Shown here piece after piece: positions 1 to 6,791 of a stretch of DNA of 6,791 nt (position 1 is the first letter of the stretch; each line of letters begins with the position of its first letter). Made by a program: the position numbers and the translations under genes. Source of the DNA: Bacillota bacterium. GTDB lineage: Bacteria > Bacillota > Clostridia > Oscillospirales > QAMX01. The DNA lies in assembly GCA_029778935.1 (NCBI GenBank), contig JAKPBM010000107.1:1-6791 (forward strand), written 5' to 3'. The notes under the pieces are model-generated. The model saw only the letters and a list, made by a program, of their open reading frames with translations, searched no databases and was not told where the DNA came from.

Positions 1-129
1 ATCCGCGACGTGGATATGGCCGAGGAAATGATGGAGTACACCAAGAACAACATCCTGATCCAGGCCGCCCAGGCGATGCTGGCCCAGGCCAACACCCAAC
101 CCCAGGGCATCCTGCAGCTCCTAAGATAA
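1..129 (+). CDS. Flagellin, C-terminal end (partial)
   Basis: This is the last 42 codons of a flagellin, the subunit of the extracellular flagellar filament; the gene starts left of the window. Reading from base 1 gives a frame that ends at TAA 127-129. Visible wording includes RDVDMAEEM, then [19 protein letters not shown], and the ending PQGILQLLR. This matches the conserved C-terminal D0 helix of bacterial flagellins, which packs in the filament core and carries the export and polymerisation surface. The final LLR is the usual terminus of Bacillota flagellins. The central variable region is not in the window, so subtype and copy number cannot be judged. A strong hairpin follows 15 nt after the stop, and the next gene is an HD-GYP protein in the same direction. 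The symbol (hag or fliC) is left blank because the naming depends on the species. Confidence 0.96.
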   Translation: MRDVDMAEEMMEYTKNNILIQAAQAMLAQANTQPQGILQLLR

Positions 130-144
130 CCTGAACTCTAACGG

Positions 145-182
145 CAGAGCAGGGAGACGGCGTCGGCCGTCCCCCTGCTCTG
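145..182 (+). terminator. GC-rich hairpin after flagellin, possible terminator or 3' stabiliser
   Basis: The arms 145-154 (CAGAGCAGGG) and 173-182 (CCCTGCTCTG) are perfect reverse complements. After one A/C mismatch (155/172) the stem continues with 156-161 (GACGGC) paired to 166-171 (GCCGTC), around a four-base loop GTCG at 162-165. That makes 16 base pairs with a single mismatch, just 15 nt after the flagellin stop. No T-run follows on either strand (TGTACAACCC downstream), so it is not a textbook intrinsic terminator. It may be a weak terminator or attenuator that lets some transcription into the HD-GYP/che genes, or a 3' structure protecting an abundant flagellin mRNA. The structure is seen directly; the role is inferred. 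Confidence 0.6.
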
Positions 183-225
183 TACAACCCGCCAGCTGGG
201 ATAAAACACGGGGAGAACCTACAAA

Positions 226-1335
226 ATGCAGTTAATTCGCGTGGATGCCTTAAAGCCTGGCATGGTCCTTGGCGAGGATCTGTATGGCTCGGAGGGTGAA
301 TTGTTGTTGGCCAAAGGCCAGGAGCTGACTGCGCTGCATATTGCGCGGTTGGCGTCTTCTGTTTTTGAGGCCGTCGCTATTTGCGACAACGCCGTTTGCG
401 ACAACGACGATTTGGATTCGGCTCCATCAAAGCAAATTATCAGCGAAACGCTTCGCCGAAACACCACATTGGCGTTGACGAGCTTTTACAAGGCGGTACA
501 CACGGGGCAGAGGAACAGCCCCCAACTGTTTCAGCGGCTGAAGCTGCATTTAGAGGAGATAATAGACGAAATCCTGCACGACCAGGGAATCGTTATCAAT
601 ATAAAGACTCTCAAGCGGTACGACGACTATACGTACCAGCACAGCGTAAACGTCGCCATAATCAGCATCGCAGTGGGCGCTTCGATGGGGATGAACCGCT
701 TGGCCCTGTCACGGTTGGGAATGGGAGCTTTGCTGCACGACATCGGCAAAATCTTCATTCCCAAAGACATCATCCGAAAGCCCGGACGGCTCAGCCCGGA
801 AGAACACGAAACGGTAAAGCAGCACACGGTGCTGGGCTACCGCTACCTTTCGGAGCACTGGGATGTGCCGATTGAAGCGCTGGTGGGCGTGCTTTCCCAC
901 CATGAGCGTTGCGACGGCTCCGGGTACCCCTACGGCCTGCGCAGGGAAAGGCTCTCCCAGGAGGCAAAACTCATCGCCATCTGCGACGTGTACGACGCCA
1001 TGACGTCCGAACGTCCCTATCGCAAGGCGCTGTCCCCGTCGGAGGCGATGGAACATATTATCGGCAACTCCGGAATTCTGTTTGACGAAGACCTGATCGA
1101 ACGGTTTTTCGCCAAAATCGAACCGTACCCCGTCGGAACGCCGGTGCTGCTAAGCAACGGATACCGGGGAGTTGTGGTGGAAAACCACAAAAACGCCCTC
1201 ATGCGGCCCAAAGTGGCGGTGGGGGAATCGGAAGAAAGCAATATGTGTCTGGATTTACTCAATGATCCCCGCTGGTGGGATGTGACCATCATCGGAGTCG
1301 ATCGGAAAAATAATCAGGAGTGTGATCCTGTGTGA
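226..1335 (+). CDS. HD-GYP domain protein, predicted cyclic di-GMP phosphodiesterase
   Basis: This 369-residue cytoplasmic protein is predicted to hydrolyse the second messenger c-di-GMP. Residues 1-60 form a short N-terminal domain common before HD-GYP domains (LKPGMVLGEDLY, then GELLLAKGQELT). A helical linker runs to about 125, and the HD-GYP core spans about 126-300. The metal and catalytic signature is complete: H139, HDIGK at 171-175, H200, HHE at 225-227, DGSGYP at 230-235 and D254 in CDVYDAMT. A small beta-rich tail (YPVGTPVLLSNGYRGVVV, 301-318) resembles that of clostridial relatives. There is no receiver domain or membrane segment, so no input domain is evident beyond the N-terminus. 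ATG 226 is preceded by GGGGAG (about 210-215) at usable spacing. The TGA stop overlaps the GTG start of cheY, which suggests translational coupling. In this setting it probably lowers c-di-GMP to favour swimming, but that is inference; some HD-GYP proteins act on other cyclic dinucleotides. Confidence 0.93.
   Translation: MQLIRVDALKPGMVLGEDLYGSEGELLLAKGQELTALHIARLASSVFEAVAICDNAVCDNDDLDSAPSKQIISETLRRNTTLALTSFYKAVHTGQRNSPQLFQRLKLHLEEIIDEILHDQGIVINIKTLKRYDDYTYQHSVNVAIISIAVGASMGMNRLALSRLGMGALLHDIGKIFIPKDIIRKPGRLSPEEHETVKQHTVLGYRYLSEHWDVPIEALVGVLSHHERCDGSGYPYGLRRERLSQEAKLIAICDVYDAMTSERPYRKALSPSEAMEHIIGNSGILFDEDLIERFFAKIEPYPVGTPVLLSNGYRGVVVENHKNALMRPKVAVGESEESNMCLDLLNDPRWWDVTIIGVDRKNNQECDPV
1316..1320 (+). 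promoter_or_regulatory. Ribosome binding site for cheY
   Basis: AGGAG lies inside the last codons of the HD-GYP gene, 11 nt before GTG 1332. It supports the GTG start, whose second and third bases are shared with the upstream TGA stop (GTGA). The spacing is slightly long, consistent with initiation helped by ribosomes finishing the upstream gene. Confidence 0.65.
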
Positions 1336-1697
1336 TTAGCGTATTAGTTGTTGACGACGCCGCCTTTATGCGGCTTGCCATTAAGAACGTGCTGACCAAA
1401 AACGGCTTTACCGTGGTGGGCGAAGCGGCCAACGGACGGGAAGCCGTCGAAAAGTACCTGGAGCTTAGACCGGACATCGTCACCATGGACATCACCATGC
1501 CCGACATGACCGGCATCGAAGCCGTTAAGCAAATCCGCGCCGAGGACCCGAACGCGAAAATCGTCATGATTTCCGCCATGGGCCAGGAGAACATGGTCAA
1601 AGAGGCCATTTTGAGCGGCGCCAAGTCCTTCATCGTAAAACCCTACAAAGAAGAGCACATCGTAATGACGCTCAATAAAGTTGCCGCCGCAACCTAA
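1332..1697 (+). CDS. cheY: Chemotaxis response regulator CheY
   Basis: This 121-residue stand-alone receiver domain carries phosphate from CheA to the flagellar motor switch. The acidic pocket is D8 and D9 (VVDDA), the phospho-acceptor is D53 (VTMDITMP), the switch serine is S81 (MISAMG), the conserved lysine is K103 (IVKP), and the aromatic switch residue is F100, at the place of Y106 in E. coli CheY. There is no output domain, and the length is normal for CheY. The wording SAMGQ and FIVKPY is typical of Bacillota CheY proteins. The start is GTG 1332, because a receiver cannot begin much later than the first strand ISVLVVDD and no better in-frame start lies upstream. It overlaps the HD-GYP stop by 4 nt, and cheA follows after 15 nt, so kinase and regulator are probably made together. 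In Bacillus-type systems phospho-CheY favours counter-clockwise rotation; the direction here cannot be read from sequence. Confidence 0.96.
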   Translation: MISVLVVDDAAFMRLAIKNVLTKNGFTVVGEAANGREAVEKYLELRPDIVTMDITMPDMTGIEAVKQIRAEDPNAKIVMISAMGQENMVKEAILSGAKSFIVKPYKEEHIVMTLNKVAAAT

Positions 1698-1698
1698 A

Positions 1699-1705
1699 AA
1701 GGAAG
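1699..1705 (+). promoter_or_regulatory. Ribosome binding site that decides the cheA start
   Basis: AAGGAAG lies 7 nt before ATG 1713 but only 1 nt before the in-frame GTG at 1707. The spacing supports initiation at ATG 1713 and argues against the two-codon longer form. Confidence 0.75.
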
Positions 1706-1712
1706 TGTGCAC

Positions 1713-3722
1713 ATGTCTGAATTTGCCGGGAACGATTCTCTGCTTGAGATGTTCTTGTATGAGACATCCCAGAACCTTGAGCAGTTGGAACAGATCATCC
1801 TGAAAACGGAGGAAGCCGGTGGCTTTTCGGAAGAGGCGGTTAAGGAAATCTTCCGCATCATGCACACCATCAAAGGCTCCGCCGCCATGATGTCCTTTGA
1901 GGACATTTCGAAACTGGCCCACAGAATGGAAGATCTGTTCTTCATCATTCGTGAAAATCCGGCGGTTTCGTACAGCTCATCGGAGATTTCGGATCTGGTT
2001 CTGGCGTGTATGGACTGTCTCCATCGGGAGCTGCAGAGCATCCGCGACGGGGACGCCGCCGGGTCCGAAGAATGCCGCCGCATGATCGAAAGAGTAGAGC
2101 AGCTGCATGCCGTCATGAAAAGCCGGGTGGACAACACTCCCGCCGCCGACTCCCCGTCGAAAGCGTCCGGTTCTCCCGCCGCGGCCCAGGGCGGCAACAT
2201 CTCGGGCAACCGGTTTGAAGCGAAAATCACCTTCGAGCCGGACTGCGGGATGGAAAACATCCGCGCCTTTTTTGTGATTCAGGATCTGCAGCCCCTGTGT
2301 GCGGCGCTGGCGTATGAGCCTTCCGAGCTGGACGACGAAGCGGCGAAACGGATTCGGGAACAGGGTTTCCTTCTTCACATCACAACCCCGTTAAGCCGCG
2401 ATGAGCTGGTACGGCACCTGAGTCAGACAGCACTGTTAAAAGACCTGGAAGTCAAGGAAGCGGCGCAGGAACCCAAGCCTGCCAAAAAAGCGCAGGAAGA
2501 GCCGAAGCAAACAAAAAGCGACGTAACGACGGACGAATACCGGTTCCAGCCGCAGAGCATGATCAGCGTTGGTGTGGCGAAGCTGGACCGTCTGCTGGAT
2601 CTGATGGGCGAGGCGATTATCGCCGAAGCCATGGTGACGGAAAGCCCCGACCTTCCCGCCACCCCCATGCCTGACTTCCGGAAGGCCACGGCCCGGCTGA
2701 GAAGGATTATGCAGGAAATGCAGGACGCGGTGATGTCCCTGCGCCTGGTGCCGCTGGCCGGCACCTTCCAGAAAATGTTCCGGATTGTCCGGGACATGGG
2801 CAAAAAGCTCAACAAGCAGATTGAGCTGAAAATCAGCGGCGAAGATACGGAAGTGGACAAAAACGTCATCGAGCACCTGTCCGACCCGCTGATCCACATG
2901 ATCCGAAACAGCATCGACCACGGCATCGAAAGCCCCGATGAGCGCGTAGCCGCGGGGAAGCCGGCTTACGGCACCATCCGCCTGGATGCCCACAGCGCCG
3001 GCGGCGACGTCATTATCACCATTTCGGACGACGGACGCGGCTTAAACCGCGAAAAAATCCTGAAGAAAGCAAAACAAAACGGCCTGTTAAACCGCCCCGA
3101 AGAGGATATGACAGACCGGGAAGTTTACAATATGATATTCCTGCCCGGTTTCTCGACGAAAGAGAACGTGACGGAGTTCAGCGGCCGTGGCGTCGGCATG
3201 GACGTGGTGGTGAAGAACCTGTCCGCCGTCGGCGGCACGGTTTCGGTGGACAGCACGCCGGGCAAAGGCATGAAGGTGACGATGAAAATCCCCCTTACCA
3301 TCGCGATTATCGACGGTATGAACGTGGTGGTGGGCGATTTGAAGTACACCATTCCTACATCGGCGATCCGAGAGACCTTCCGCCCCACCAAAGACCAGAT
3401 TTTCACGGACACCGAAGGCAACGAGATGGTTTGGCTGCGCGGCGAATGTCTGTCGCTGTACCGGATGTACAAACTCTGGAACATCCCGACCAATATCACC
3501 GAGCCGACGGACGGGATTCTGGTGCTCATAGAGCAGGACGGCAAGCGGCGCTGCTTTATGGTGGACTCTTTGCTGGGTCGCCAGCAGGTCGTTGTCAAGA
3601 GACTGCCTTCCTACGTGAAAAGAGGAGATCGGCTGGCGCATGCCGCGGGTTGCACCCTGTTGGGCGACGGCAGCATCAGCCTGATATTGGACGTGCCCTG
3701 GCTGGTCGGGGCGGAGATTTAA
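1713..3722 (+). CDS. cheA: Chemotaxis histidine kinase CheA
   Basis: This 669-residue cytoplasmic kinase sits in receptor arrays and phosphorylates CheY (and CheB where present). All five domains are visible, numbered from ATG 1713. P1 (Hpt) covers about 5-130, with the phospho-histidine H51 in MHTIKGSAAMM. A P2-like docking domain covers about 168-248 (FEAKITFEPDCGMENIRAFF), flanked by a Ser/Ala/Gly-rich linker (about 140-165) and a Lys/Glu/Pro-rich linker (about 249-275). P3 dimerisation covers about 282-350. The P4 ATPase covers about 350-528, with N-box HMIRNSIDHG (395-404), G1 box DDGRG (439-443), F-box region FLPGFST (476-482) and G2 GRGVGMD (491-497). P5, the CheW-like domain, covers about 529-669. 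All key residues are intact. The P3 wording MGEAIIAEAMV is of the clostridial subtype. ATG 1713 was chosen over GTG 1707 because of ribosome-site spacing. It lies 15 nt after cheY and 22 nt before cheW. Confidence 0.97.
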   Translation: MSEFAGNDSLLEMFLYETSQNLEQLEQIILKTEEAGGFSEEAVKEIFRIMHTIKGSAAMMSFEDISKLAHRMEDLFFIIRENPAVSYSSSEISDLVLACMDCLHRELQSIRDGDAAGSEECRRMIERVEQLHAVMKSRVDNTPAADSPSKASGSPAAAQGGNISGNRFEAKITFEPDCGMENIRAFFVIQDLQPLCAALAYEPSELDDEAAKRIREQGFLLHITTPLSRDELVRHLSQTALLKDLEVKEAAQEPKPAKKAQEEPKQTKSDVTTDEYRFQPQSMISVGVAKLDRLLDLMGEAIIAEAMVTESPDLPATPMPDFRKATARLRRIMQEMQDAVMSLRLVPLAGTFQKMFRIVRDMGKKLNKQIELKISGEDTEVDKNVIEHLSDPLIHMIRNSIDHGIESPDERVAAGKPAYGTIRLDAHSAGGDVIITISDDGRGLNREKILKKAKQNGLLNRPEEDMTDREVYNMIFLPGFSTKENVTEFSGRGVGMDVVVKNLSAVGGTVSVDSTPGKGMKVTMKIPLTIAIIDGMNVVVGDLKYTIPTSAIRETFRPTKDQIFTDTEGNEMVWLRGECLSLYRMYKLWNIPTNITEPTDGILVLIEQDGKRRCFMVDSLLGRQQVVVKRLPSYVKRGDRLAHAAGCTLLGDGSISLILDVPWLVGAEI

Positions 3723-3744
3723 TGGGGAAGGGAGAAGAAACGGT

Positions 3745-4257
3745 ATGGATCAGCGGCAATCCCCCTTTGTTTCCGAACAGGACGAGGATACCCTGCTAAA
3801 CCGGTATCTGATTTTTTCGCTGGCAAGCGAAGAGTATGCGTTGGAAATCCGGCATGTGACGGAAATCGTCGGTCTGCAGCCGATTACGTTTTTGCCGGAG
3901 ATGCCGGGCTACATAAAGGGCATCATCAACCTGCGAGGATCCATCGTTCCGATTATGGATCTGCGCCTTCGGTTCGGGAAAGAATCCCGCGAGTACGACG
4001 AGCGCACCTGTATTGTGATCTGCCGGATGGAGGACATCAATATCGGCTTGATTGTCGACCGGGTGTCCGAAGTCTGCACCATCCCGGCGGAAGACGTTGC
4101 GCCGACGCCCGCTGTCAAGAAGGACAGCCACCGCTTTGTGAAGGGCGTGTGCAAAACCGATGGTAAAGTGAAACTCATTTTGGACTCCCATAAAATTGTT
4201 GCGGAAGACGATGTTCCGGCTGTGAAAAGTACCGTGGCCGGTGGGGAAGGAAGATGA
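3745..4257 (+). CDS. cheW: Chemotaxis coupling protein CheW
   Basis: This 170-residue adaptor consists of one CheW domain (about 18-155) and bridges the MCP signalling tip to CheA P5. Characteristic stretches are [16 protein letters not shown] (20-35), the receptor- and kinase-contact segment [18 protein letters not shown] (56-73) with the conserved R64, and [10 protein letters not shown] (101-110). After position 152 there is a short low-complexity tail rich in Val, Ala and Gly. An acidic N-terminal extension of about 17 residues precedes the first strand. ATG 3745 has AAGGGAG (3728-3734) 10 nt upstream. A nearer ATG at 3722, overlapping the cheA stop, is in another frame and opens only a 25-codon reading frame. 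The stop TGA overlaps the ATG of the MCP gene (ATGA), so receptor and coupler are probably translated together. Confidence 0.96.
   Translation: MDQRQSPFVSEQDEDTLLNRYLIFSLASEEYALEIRHVTEIVGLQPITFLPEMPGYIKGIINLRGSIVPIMDLRLRFGKESREYDERTCIVICRMEDINIGLIVDRVSEVCTIPAEDVAPTPAVKKDSHRFVKGVCKTDGKVKLILDSHKIVAEDDVPAVKSTVAGGEGR
4240..4253 (+). promoter_or_regulatory. Purine-rich ribosome binding region of the MCP gene
   Basis: The stretch GGTGGGGAAGGAAG abuts ATG 4254. GGGGA (4243-4247) would serve ATG 4254 with a 6-nt gap, while AAGGA (4247-4251) would serve in-frame ATG 4260 with an 8-nt gap. The start of the receptor therefore stays uncertain by two codons; both fit initiation coupled to the cheW stop. 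Confidence 0.5.
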
Positions 4258-6272
4258 ACATGAAGAAAATGAATATGAAAGGGTTTAAGCTCAGTTTTAA
4301 CTTTAAAAGCATCGCGGCTCGTATTGTCCTCATGTTTACCGCGATTTTGCTTCTCATGAACGGCATTTTCTTCTTTGTAGCCACTTATAAGAGCACCTCT
4401 TCGCTGGAAGAATCCATCGTCAGCGCCATGACAGGGATTACCGACCGTTCCAGCGTCGTGGTCAGCGAGCGGGTGCAGAACTACTTCAGCGCCCTGCAGG
4501 CCATCCGGAAACACCATTATCTCCAGCAGATCCACCTTTACAAGCGGGACATTAACCGCCTGTTCACCCGTATGACCCAGGAACAGGGCCACATGGACTA
4601 CATCGTGGCCGATAAAACCGGCGCCGGTTACGCCGGCTCGGGCATTGAGCTGAAAATTTCCGACCGGGATTACTTTAAAAAGGTTATGTCGGGCCAGAAC
4701 GCCGTTTCCGAGCCCTTCCGCTCCCCCTTCTACGACAACCAGCTGGTTATCGTCTTTGCCGTGCCCATTTACGACAACGACGACGATACCCAAATTCTCG
4801 GTCTGGTCGGCATTGTACGCAGCGGTTTTGAAATTTCCGAACTGCTGGACGACGTTACATACGGCGAAAACGGCTACGCCTTTGCCGTCAACCGCGACGG
4901 CACCATCATCGGCCACCCGCAGGCTGAACTGGTGGAAAACTTCGTGAACCCGCTGGCCGGCGACGTGTCCGGCCTGGATAAGTCCCTGGTTGAGCACATC
5001 GAGAAGATGGCCGCCCGGGAAAGGGCGTTCGGCGAGTATAAATTCGAAGGAAAAGAGCACTACATCTCCTACGCGCCGGTGCCGGGTACCGACTGGACGC
5101 TGGCGCTGACCGTGCCCAAAGCGGAGCTGACCACGGAAATCAAGGAATTGCGGACGATTATCATCGAAACCGGCGTAATTCTGCTGTCCGTCGGCATCCT
5201 GATGTGCGTGTTAATGGCCTTCTCCATCCGCAGCCCGATCCGGAAGCTGGAGCGCAAAGCCCACGAGTTTGCCAAGGGCGACCTCAACGTGCGGTTTAAG
5301 CTCAAACGGAAAGACGAAATCGGCTCGCTGGCTTCCGCGCTGGAGCAGGTGGCCGTCAACATGAACGAACTGATCGGCAGCATCTGGGTGGCGTCCGAAC
5401 AGGTGGCATCCGGGTCGAAGCAGATCTCCGATTCGACCATCAGCCTGTCCCAGGGCGTCACCGAGCAGGCCAGCTCCGTCGAGCAGCTGACGGCGTCCCT
5501 GGAGGAAATGTCCGCCCAGACGAAGCAGAACGCGGAAAACGCCGACGAGACGAGCAAACTGGCGCGCCTGACGGAAACCTCCGCCCACCTGGGCAATCAG
5601 AAGATGCAGAGAATGCTTGCCGCCATGAACGACATCAGCGCGGCGTCCAAGAACATCAACCGCGTGATCAAGGTGATCGACGACATCGCGTTCCAGACGA
5701 ACATCCTCGCCTTAAACGCCGCCGTCGAAGCCGCCCACGCGGGCCAGCACGGCAAGGGCTTTGCCGTTGTGGCCGATGAAGTGCGCAGCCTGGCGACCAA
5801 GTCCGCCGAAGCCGCCAGAGAAACTTCCGAGATGATCGAAAACTCCCTCGAAAAGATCAAGGAAGGTATGGTCCTGGCCGAGGAGACGGCGAAAGAGTTC
5901 GACCGCATCGTCAAGGAAATCTCCAAAGCCGCCGAGCTGGTGGAAAACATCTCCGTGGCTTCCAAAGAGCAGTCCGCCGGCATCGAGCAGATCAGCAAGG
6001 GCGTTATGCAGGTGTCCCACGTCATCCAGGCCAACTCGGCAACGTCGCAGGAAGTCGCCGCCGCCAGCGAGCAGCTGTCCGGCCAGGCCGAGCTGCTCAA
6101 AGAGCATGTAGGCAAGTTCACCCTGCGCACAGACGACGAGGGCAGCACCGAAGAAGAAGGGGAGATTATCCCCGAAGTGCTGGAGGCCCTGGAGGAAATG
6201 CGCAAGCAGAAAAAGGACAAAAAGCAGGATTCTCAGAAAAGCATAAACGATCAGGACTTCGGCAAGTATTAA
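4254..6272 (+). CDS. Methyl-accepting chemotaxis protein, membrane receptor with double-Cache-like sensor
   Basis: This 672-residue transmembrane receptor controls CheA. It has a basic cytoplasmic N-terminus (1-19), membrane helix 1 at about 20-45, an extracytoplasmic sensor at about 46-300, membrane helix 2 at about 301-325, HAMP at about 326-378, and a long coiled-coil signalling domain to about 625. The sensor resembles dCache_1, with [14 protein letters not shown] (135-148), [20 protein letters not shown] (152-171), and a second module with [19 protein letters not shown] (204-222). The signalling hairpin is unmistakable: [20 protein letters not shown] (478-497), then [14 protein letters not shown] (501-514). 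Glu/Gln-rich helices such as [13 protein letters not shown] (407-419) and the matching C-terminal helix are likely methylation regions. There is no C-terminal NWETF-like CheR tether; instead the tail is acidic and then lysine-rich (629-672). The ligand is unknown. ATG 4254 overlaps the cheW stop; ATG 4260 is a close alternative. cheR follows after 27 nt. Confidence 0.95.
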   Translation: MNMKKMNMKGFKLSFNFKSIAARIVLMFTAILLLMNGIFFFVATYKSTSSLEESIVSAMTGITDRSSVVVSERVQNYFSALQAIRKHHYLQQIHLYKRDINRLFTRMTQEQGHMDYIVADKTGAGYAGSGIELKISDRDYFKKVMSGQNAVSEPFRSPFYDNQLVIVFAVPIYDNDDDTQILGLVGIVRSGFEISELLDDVTYGENGYAFAVNRDGTIIGHPQAELVENFVNPLAGDVSGLDKSLVEHIEKMAARERAFGEYKFEGKEHYISYAPVPGTDWTLALTVPKAELTTEIKELRTIIIETGVILLSVGILMCVLMAFSIRSPIRKLERKAHEFAKGDLNVRFKLKRKDEIGSLASALEQVAVNMNELIGSIWVASEQVASGSKQISDSTISLSQGVTEQASSVEQLTASLEEMSAQTKQNAENADETSKLARLTETSAHLGNQKMQRMLAAMNDISAASKNINRVIKVIDDIAFQTNILALNAAVEAAHAGQHGKGFAVVADEVRSLATKSAEAARETSEMIENSLEKIKEGMVLAEETAKEFDRIVKEISKAAELVENISVASKEQSAGIEQISKGVMQVSHVIQANSATSQEVAAASEQLSGQAELLKEHVGKFTLRTDDEGSTEEEGEIIPEVLEALEEMRKQKKDKKQDSQKSINDQDFGKY

Positions 6273-6299
6273 CGCGATTTGTCTAGAAAGGTAGGCACC

Positions 6300-6791
6300 A
6301 TGGCACAGTTATCCGCTTCTCCGGGAGTCGTTTTCACGCTCCCTCACTTCAGCTACACGCTGTCCGATGAGGAATACCGGTTGCTGTCCAAGTTCATACA
6401 GGAAAATTACGGCATTTACCTGAAAGAGGAAAAGCGGACGCTGCTTTCCTCCCGCCTGCAAAGCCTGCTGGCGGATTTAAACTGCGAGAGCTTTGCGGAC
6501 TTCCACAGCCGGCTGCTTACCGACGACAGCGGCGAAATCGCGGTGGAGATGATTAACCGCATCACCACCAACCACACCTTCTTCATGCGGGAAGCCGACC
6601 ACTTTACGTTTTTTCAGAAAAAGGTGCTGCCCCAGCTGAAGGAGACGGTGAAAGACAGGGATCTGCGCATATGGTGTGCCGCCTGTTCCACGGGAGAAGA
6701 GTCGTATACCCTGGCCATGCTCATTGACGAATTCTTCCAGGAAGACAAATATCTCTGGGACAGAAGGATTCTGGCGACGGACATATCCTCC
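6300..6791 (+). CDS. cheR: Chemotaxis protein methyltransferase CheR (partial, 3' end outside window)
   Basis: The first 164 codons stay open to the window edge. CheR transfers methyl groups from S-adenosylmethionine to glutamates on chemoreceptors, resetting sensitivity during adaptation. After about 20 extra residues, the all-helical N-terminal domain covers about 21-75 (LSDEEYRLLSKFIQENYGIY, 21-40). The catalytic Rossmann domain starts near 88 with TTNHTFFMRE (89-98), the family's TxNxTxFFR-type motif. IWCAACSTGEESYTLAML (124-141) is the SAM-binding loop, and RILATDIS (156-163) is the next strand, with the expected acidic residue D161. The H of TNHT replaces the more usual E. ATG 6300 has AAAGG (6286-6290) 9 nt upstream. 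Full CheR proteins are about 260-290 residues, so roughly 100-125 are missing to the right. Its place right after an MCP suggests that this receptor is one of its substrates. Confidence 0.95.
   Translation, partial: MAQLSASPGVVFTLPHFSYTLSDEEYRLLSKFIQENYGIYLKEEKRTLLSSRLQSLLADLNCESFADFHSRLLTDDSGEIAVEMINRITTNHTFFMREADHFTFFQKKVLPQLKETVKDRDLRIWCAACSTGEESYTLAMLIDEFFQEDKYLWDRRILATDISS

Noticed and set aside
130..225. c-di-GMP riboswitch or a sigma-28/sigma-A promoter in the gap before the HD-GYP gene
   Set aside because: Apart from the hairpin at 145-182 I could not find GEMM riboswitch core elements, a TAAA/CCGATA pair, or a well-spaced -35/-10 pair. TGTACA (181-186) and GATAAA (200-205) are too close and too poor a match.
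1707..1712. GTG 1707 as the cheA start, giving a protein two residues longer
   Set aside because: The Shine-Dalgarno AAGGAAG ends only 1 nt before this GTG, whereas ATG 1713 has a normal 7-nt spacing.
3722..3799. Small ORF starting with an ATG that overlaps the cheA stop (25 codons)
   Set aside because: It is out of frame with cheW, very short, runs into the cheW coding sequence, and has no ribosome site of its own at suitable spacing.
4608..4615. GCCGATAA, resembling the -10 element of a flagellar sigma-28 promoter
   Set aside because: It lies inside the MCP coding region and has no TAAA element at the required distance upstream.
3909..5060. Long open frame on the minus strand across cheW and the MCP gene (383 codons)
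   Set aside because: It lies wholly antisense to two clear genes, has no recognisable domain, and its His/Val/Gly-rich wording is typical of the complement of GC-rich coding DNA. Other minus-strand frames in cheA and the MCP gene were rejected for the same reason.

Overview
This window is a compact piece of a flagellar and chemotaxis locus. All the genes lie on the + strand and are packed as in an operon. In order it holds: the last 42 codons of a flagellin; a 96-nt gap with a strong GC-rich hairpin; a complete HD-GYP phosphodiesterase gene; cheY; cheA; cheW; a membrane chemoreceptor (MCP); and the first 164 codons of cheR, which runs off the window. No mobile element, RNA gene, CRISPR array or broken gene was seen.

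The organism is most likely a motile, flagellated member of the Bacillota, probably class Clostridia. This rests on the flagellin ending (PQGILQLLR), the CheA subtype (dimerisation-helix wording MGEAIIAEAMV and a P5 domain opening with AIIDGMNVVVG), the small stand-alone CheY with an FIVKP motif, and purine-rich Shine-Dalgarno sites before most genes. The DNA is moderately GC-rich, with G/C favoured at third codon positions in the MCP and cheA. The assignment is an inference from protein wording and could not be tested by search.

The genes form a nearly complete signalling chain. The MCP senses an extracytoplasmic ligand through a double-Cache-like domain. CheW couples the receptor to the kinase CheA. 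CheA autophosphorylates on H51 and passes phosphate to D53 of CheY, which acts on the flagellar motor. CheR methylates the receptor for adaptation. cheB, cheD or cheC/fliY would be expected just beyond the right edge. The HD-GYP protein, predicted to hydrolyse cyclic di-GMP, is the one member outside the classical chain. Its stop codon overlaps the cheY start, so it is probably translated with the chemotaxis genes and may link c-di-GMP level to swimming.

Spacing supports one transcript from the HD-GYP gene onward: 4-nt overlaps at HD-GYP/cheY and cheW/MCP, and gaps of 15, 22 and 27 nt elsewhere. Nothing here is clearly a new biological system. The points most worth a second look are the HD-GYP/cheY coupling, the hairpin without a U-tract after flagellin, and the departures of the MCP sensor domain from the amino-acid-binding Cache motif.
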